Under the pieces are notes generated by a model. The model ran no database searches, had not been told where the DNA came from, and saw only the letters and a program-made list of their open reading frames with translations. 64,000 nt of DNA from positions 1-64,000 of the forward strand of contig VTFK01000453.1 of the NCBI GenBank assembly GCA_009617715.1, in the 5' to 3' direction. Source of the DNA: Plectrocnemia conspersa (Eukaryota; Arthropoda; Insecta; Trichoptera; Polycentropodidae). How positions within the stretch are numbered: position 1 is the stretch's first letter; the number at the start of each line of letters is the position of its first letter. This document shows, piece after piece, positions 62,371 to 64,000 of the stretch. The translations under genes and the position numbers were made by a program.

Positions 62371-63240
62371 TAATGTCAGCTACGAGGAGCTGGTATTATA
62401 TTTTAATTTTTCATGACTTTTTATTTTTTCTTACTATGTATTATTTATATATTTTTTTGTGAGTATTGAAAATAATACAATGTATTGTTTATTTATTTTT
62501 TGACCATCGCGACACATTAGGCTAACCTGTTTGTTCACGATGGTCTTAATTTAATTTAAATAAATAACCCAACTCTCTTTTTCACCAAAGTTGATAAAAA
62601 CAAAATATTTTGTCACAAGAACGACGAGGCCATATTATTTCTTAACTTCAAATTATTATACATTGCTCAAACGTGACAGACGATTTTAAGTTTTTTAACG
62701 TCTTATTTTCACGTTTTCAAAAAATTGTGGGTTATTATCTTGAGTTTTGTTTGAAAACAAGGACATTCGCACTAGCCGACTCGCCTATGACTGTTGACAT
62801 TTTAAATTTATTTAATGTCAGCTACGAGGAGCTGGTCTTTGATTCTATTTTTTATTGATTTTTAAATTCTTTCTTTATATGTATTATTTTTACATATATT
62901 TTTGTGTGTATTGAAAATAATATGTATTGTTTATTTTTTTTATCATTGTGACGCATTAGGCTAACCTATTAGGTCACGATGGTTCTTGTTTAATTTAAAT
63001 AAATAAATTATATTTTGCTTTAACTCTCTTTTTATGAAAATTAACACAGATAAAATATTTTGTGATGAGAATGACAAGGTCAAATTATATCCTAACTTTG
63101 AGTTTATATAAAAACTTGTGGTGATATCAGATTCTTTTCAAAAATTTGTGGTGATCTCTGATTCTGTAGGTTCTTATCTTAAATTTTGTTTGAAAGGATA
63201 TTTTTAAGATTGACCATATATTTTGCTGTCAATAATATTT
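62371..63240 (+). repeat. Tandemly duplicated LINE 3' end (period 442 bp)
   Basis: Two direct units start with TTTAATGTCAGCTACGAGGA (62369 and 62811). Each holds the last codons of an ORF2-like frame (FNVSYEELV, then a stop within 50 bp), an AT-rich 3' region, a terminal stem-loop (62504-62543 and 62943-62982), a TTTAATTTAAATAAATAA tail, then CTCTTTTT...AAAATATTTTGT sequence. Unit identity is roughly 80%. Unit 2 trails off near 63240. The tandem could come from unequal exchange or from a second LINE end inserting next to the first. Confidence 0.75.
62943..62982 (+). other. LINE 3' terminal stem-loop (unit 2)
   Basis: Stem TCATTGTGAC with GTCACGATGG (10 pairs, two of them G-U) encloses a 20 nt loop beginning GCATTAGGCTAACC. 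It sits immediately before the TTCTTGTTTAATTTAAATAA tail, the position where stringent LINE RTs recognise their RNA. Unit 1 has the same loop, but its stem is weakened beyond the outer six pairs. It is homologous to the SINE 3' hairpins in this window. Confidence 0.7.
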
Positions 63241-64000
63241 GCCTCAATATATTGAGTAAGCATGGAAACAACCTTTTCGATTTCAACGTCATATAAATCA
63301 CGCTTTCAGTTTTTGATAGCATAAAGTTTTAGCAACCGTTTTATAGAGTTATACTTGATTAGTTCTGCACGCTTCTTAAAGCATTCATTAATTTTAATCG
63401 CTTTTAACTCATTCCTTCTTCATGGATGTTAATACAGCTTTTAATTCACGGCAATAAAATTTAACTGTTGAATTTCAGCAGCGTTTTCTCCTATCGCACA
63501 GAAGAAACGGATCACAGAATGAACCTCGCATTTATCTGGATTAATAATATCCAGAGAATTTTTATCAATCCTTACTTCTCGTATTTAAATCCACCTTAAT
63601 GGTAAAACGATTTCTTTATTTCTTTATTTTTTGCCATTTTCACGAAAATGGTTCACATAATAAAAATATATAGCTCTATATATCCTTGCTAATGTCCTAC
63701 TACACATCCCCAATAACGATATATAATACAGCAGGACATATTGAACTTACACTATATGCCTTTCCTTTGAATTATGTGAGTATCCCCTCGCGGTAACGGC
63801 GGAAGACCCTTCGGTAAACACGAACAGTACACGCCCAGCGTCCTAATACCACCAGGAAATATTTACCGGCGAAGCCTTGAAAGCGGTCTCGAGTTCAACT
63901 TCCCTAACGATTGTGCAACAAACGGTAACGAGCGAGCCTTTAACGAGAGTCACGACGTAATTCCCAGAAAGTTACTGACCTTCTGCTATTACCATTTTCG
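63241..64000. other. AT-rich DNA passing into unique moderate-GC DNA
   Basis: From about 63400, and strongly from 63780 to the window end, the sequence is balanced in composition and CpG-rich, with no repeat partner here. No open frame or splice pair is convincing. It may be conserved non-coding DNA or the edge of a gene lying beyond the window. Confidence 0.35.

Noticed and set aside
1..64000. CRISPR arrays, prophage, bacterial operons, rRNA
   Set aside because: No regularly spaced repeats, no dense coding, no ribosome-binding-site-led frames; texture is eukaryotic throughout.
1..64000. Assignment to Lepidoptera or Diptera
   Set aside because: The common lepidopteran ACTAATATTATAAATGCG repeat signature was not found, and dipteran-style CATATGTATG motifs are too generic. 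The order is left open.

Overview
This 64 kb window is eukaryotic, AT-rich (about 70% by eye) and looks like intergenic or long-intronic DNA of an arthropod, most likely an insect. The evidence is the mix of relics: Jockey- and CR1/Jockey-like LINEs, hAT, TTAA-target piggyBac-type and TWA-target MITEs, and tRNA-derived SINEs with an AT-rich body. Moderate-GC unique islands sit in very AT-rich DNA. I saw no bacterial operons, rRNA, intact tRNA, CRISPR array or complete gene, and I cannot name the order or species.

Layout. 1.4-2.5 kb: a 1,040 bp MITE-like element with a 14 bp perfect terminal inverted repeat (TIR) and TAA duplications; its inverted sister lies at 57.6-59.7 kb and carries a hAT insertion with a perfect 8 bp target duplication. 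5.7-8.3 kb: two SINE-head relics, a possible promoter or exon, and a degenerate tandem duplication. 12.6-13.8 kb: a head-to-head SINE pair and a foldback hairpin. 14.5-16.2 kb: a direct-repeat pair. 17.6-18.0 kb: a complete TTAA-flanked MITE. 21-24.3 kb: a small hAT-type MITE and the wreck of a Jockey-like LINE. 26.7-29.8 kb: a SINE, a hAT remnant split by a second TTAA MITE, and a 600 bp foldback. 32.25 kb: the best exon candidate. 37 kb: another SINE. 42-42.8 kb: a long inverted repeat. 49.7-51.4 kb: a LINE nested in a TTAA MITE. 53.5-55.2 kb: a repeat cluster. 57.2-57.4 kb: a long hairpin with a 52 bp perfect stem. 61.8-63.2 kb: a LINE reverse-transcriptase (RT) relic followed by a tandemly duplicated LINE 3' end.

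The most informative link is between the SINE family (four copies plus a tail fragment) and the LINE 3' ends at 62.5 and 62.95 kb. Both finish, in the same orientation, with a homologous 10 bp stem-loop whose loop begins GCATTAGGCT. The stems differ by two compensatory base-pair changes and two wobble changes, as expected if the SINE borrows the recognition hairpin of this LINE family. All coding remnants found are transposon-derived and broken. Host coding content is at most one or two small exons.
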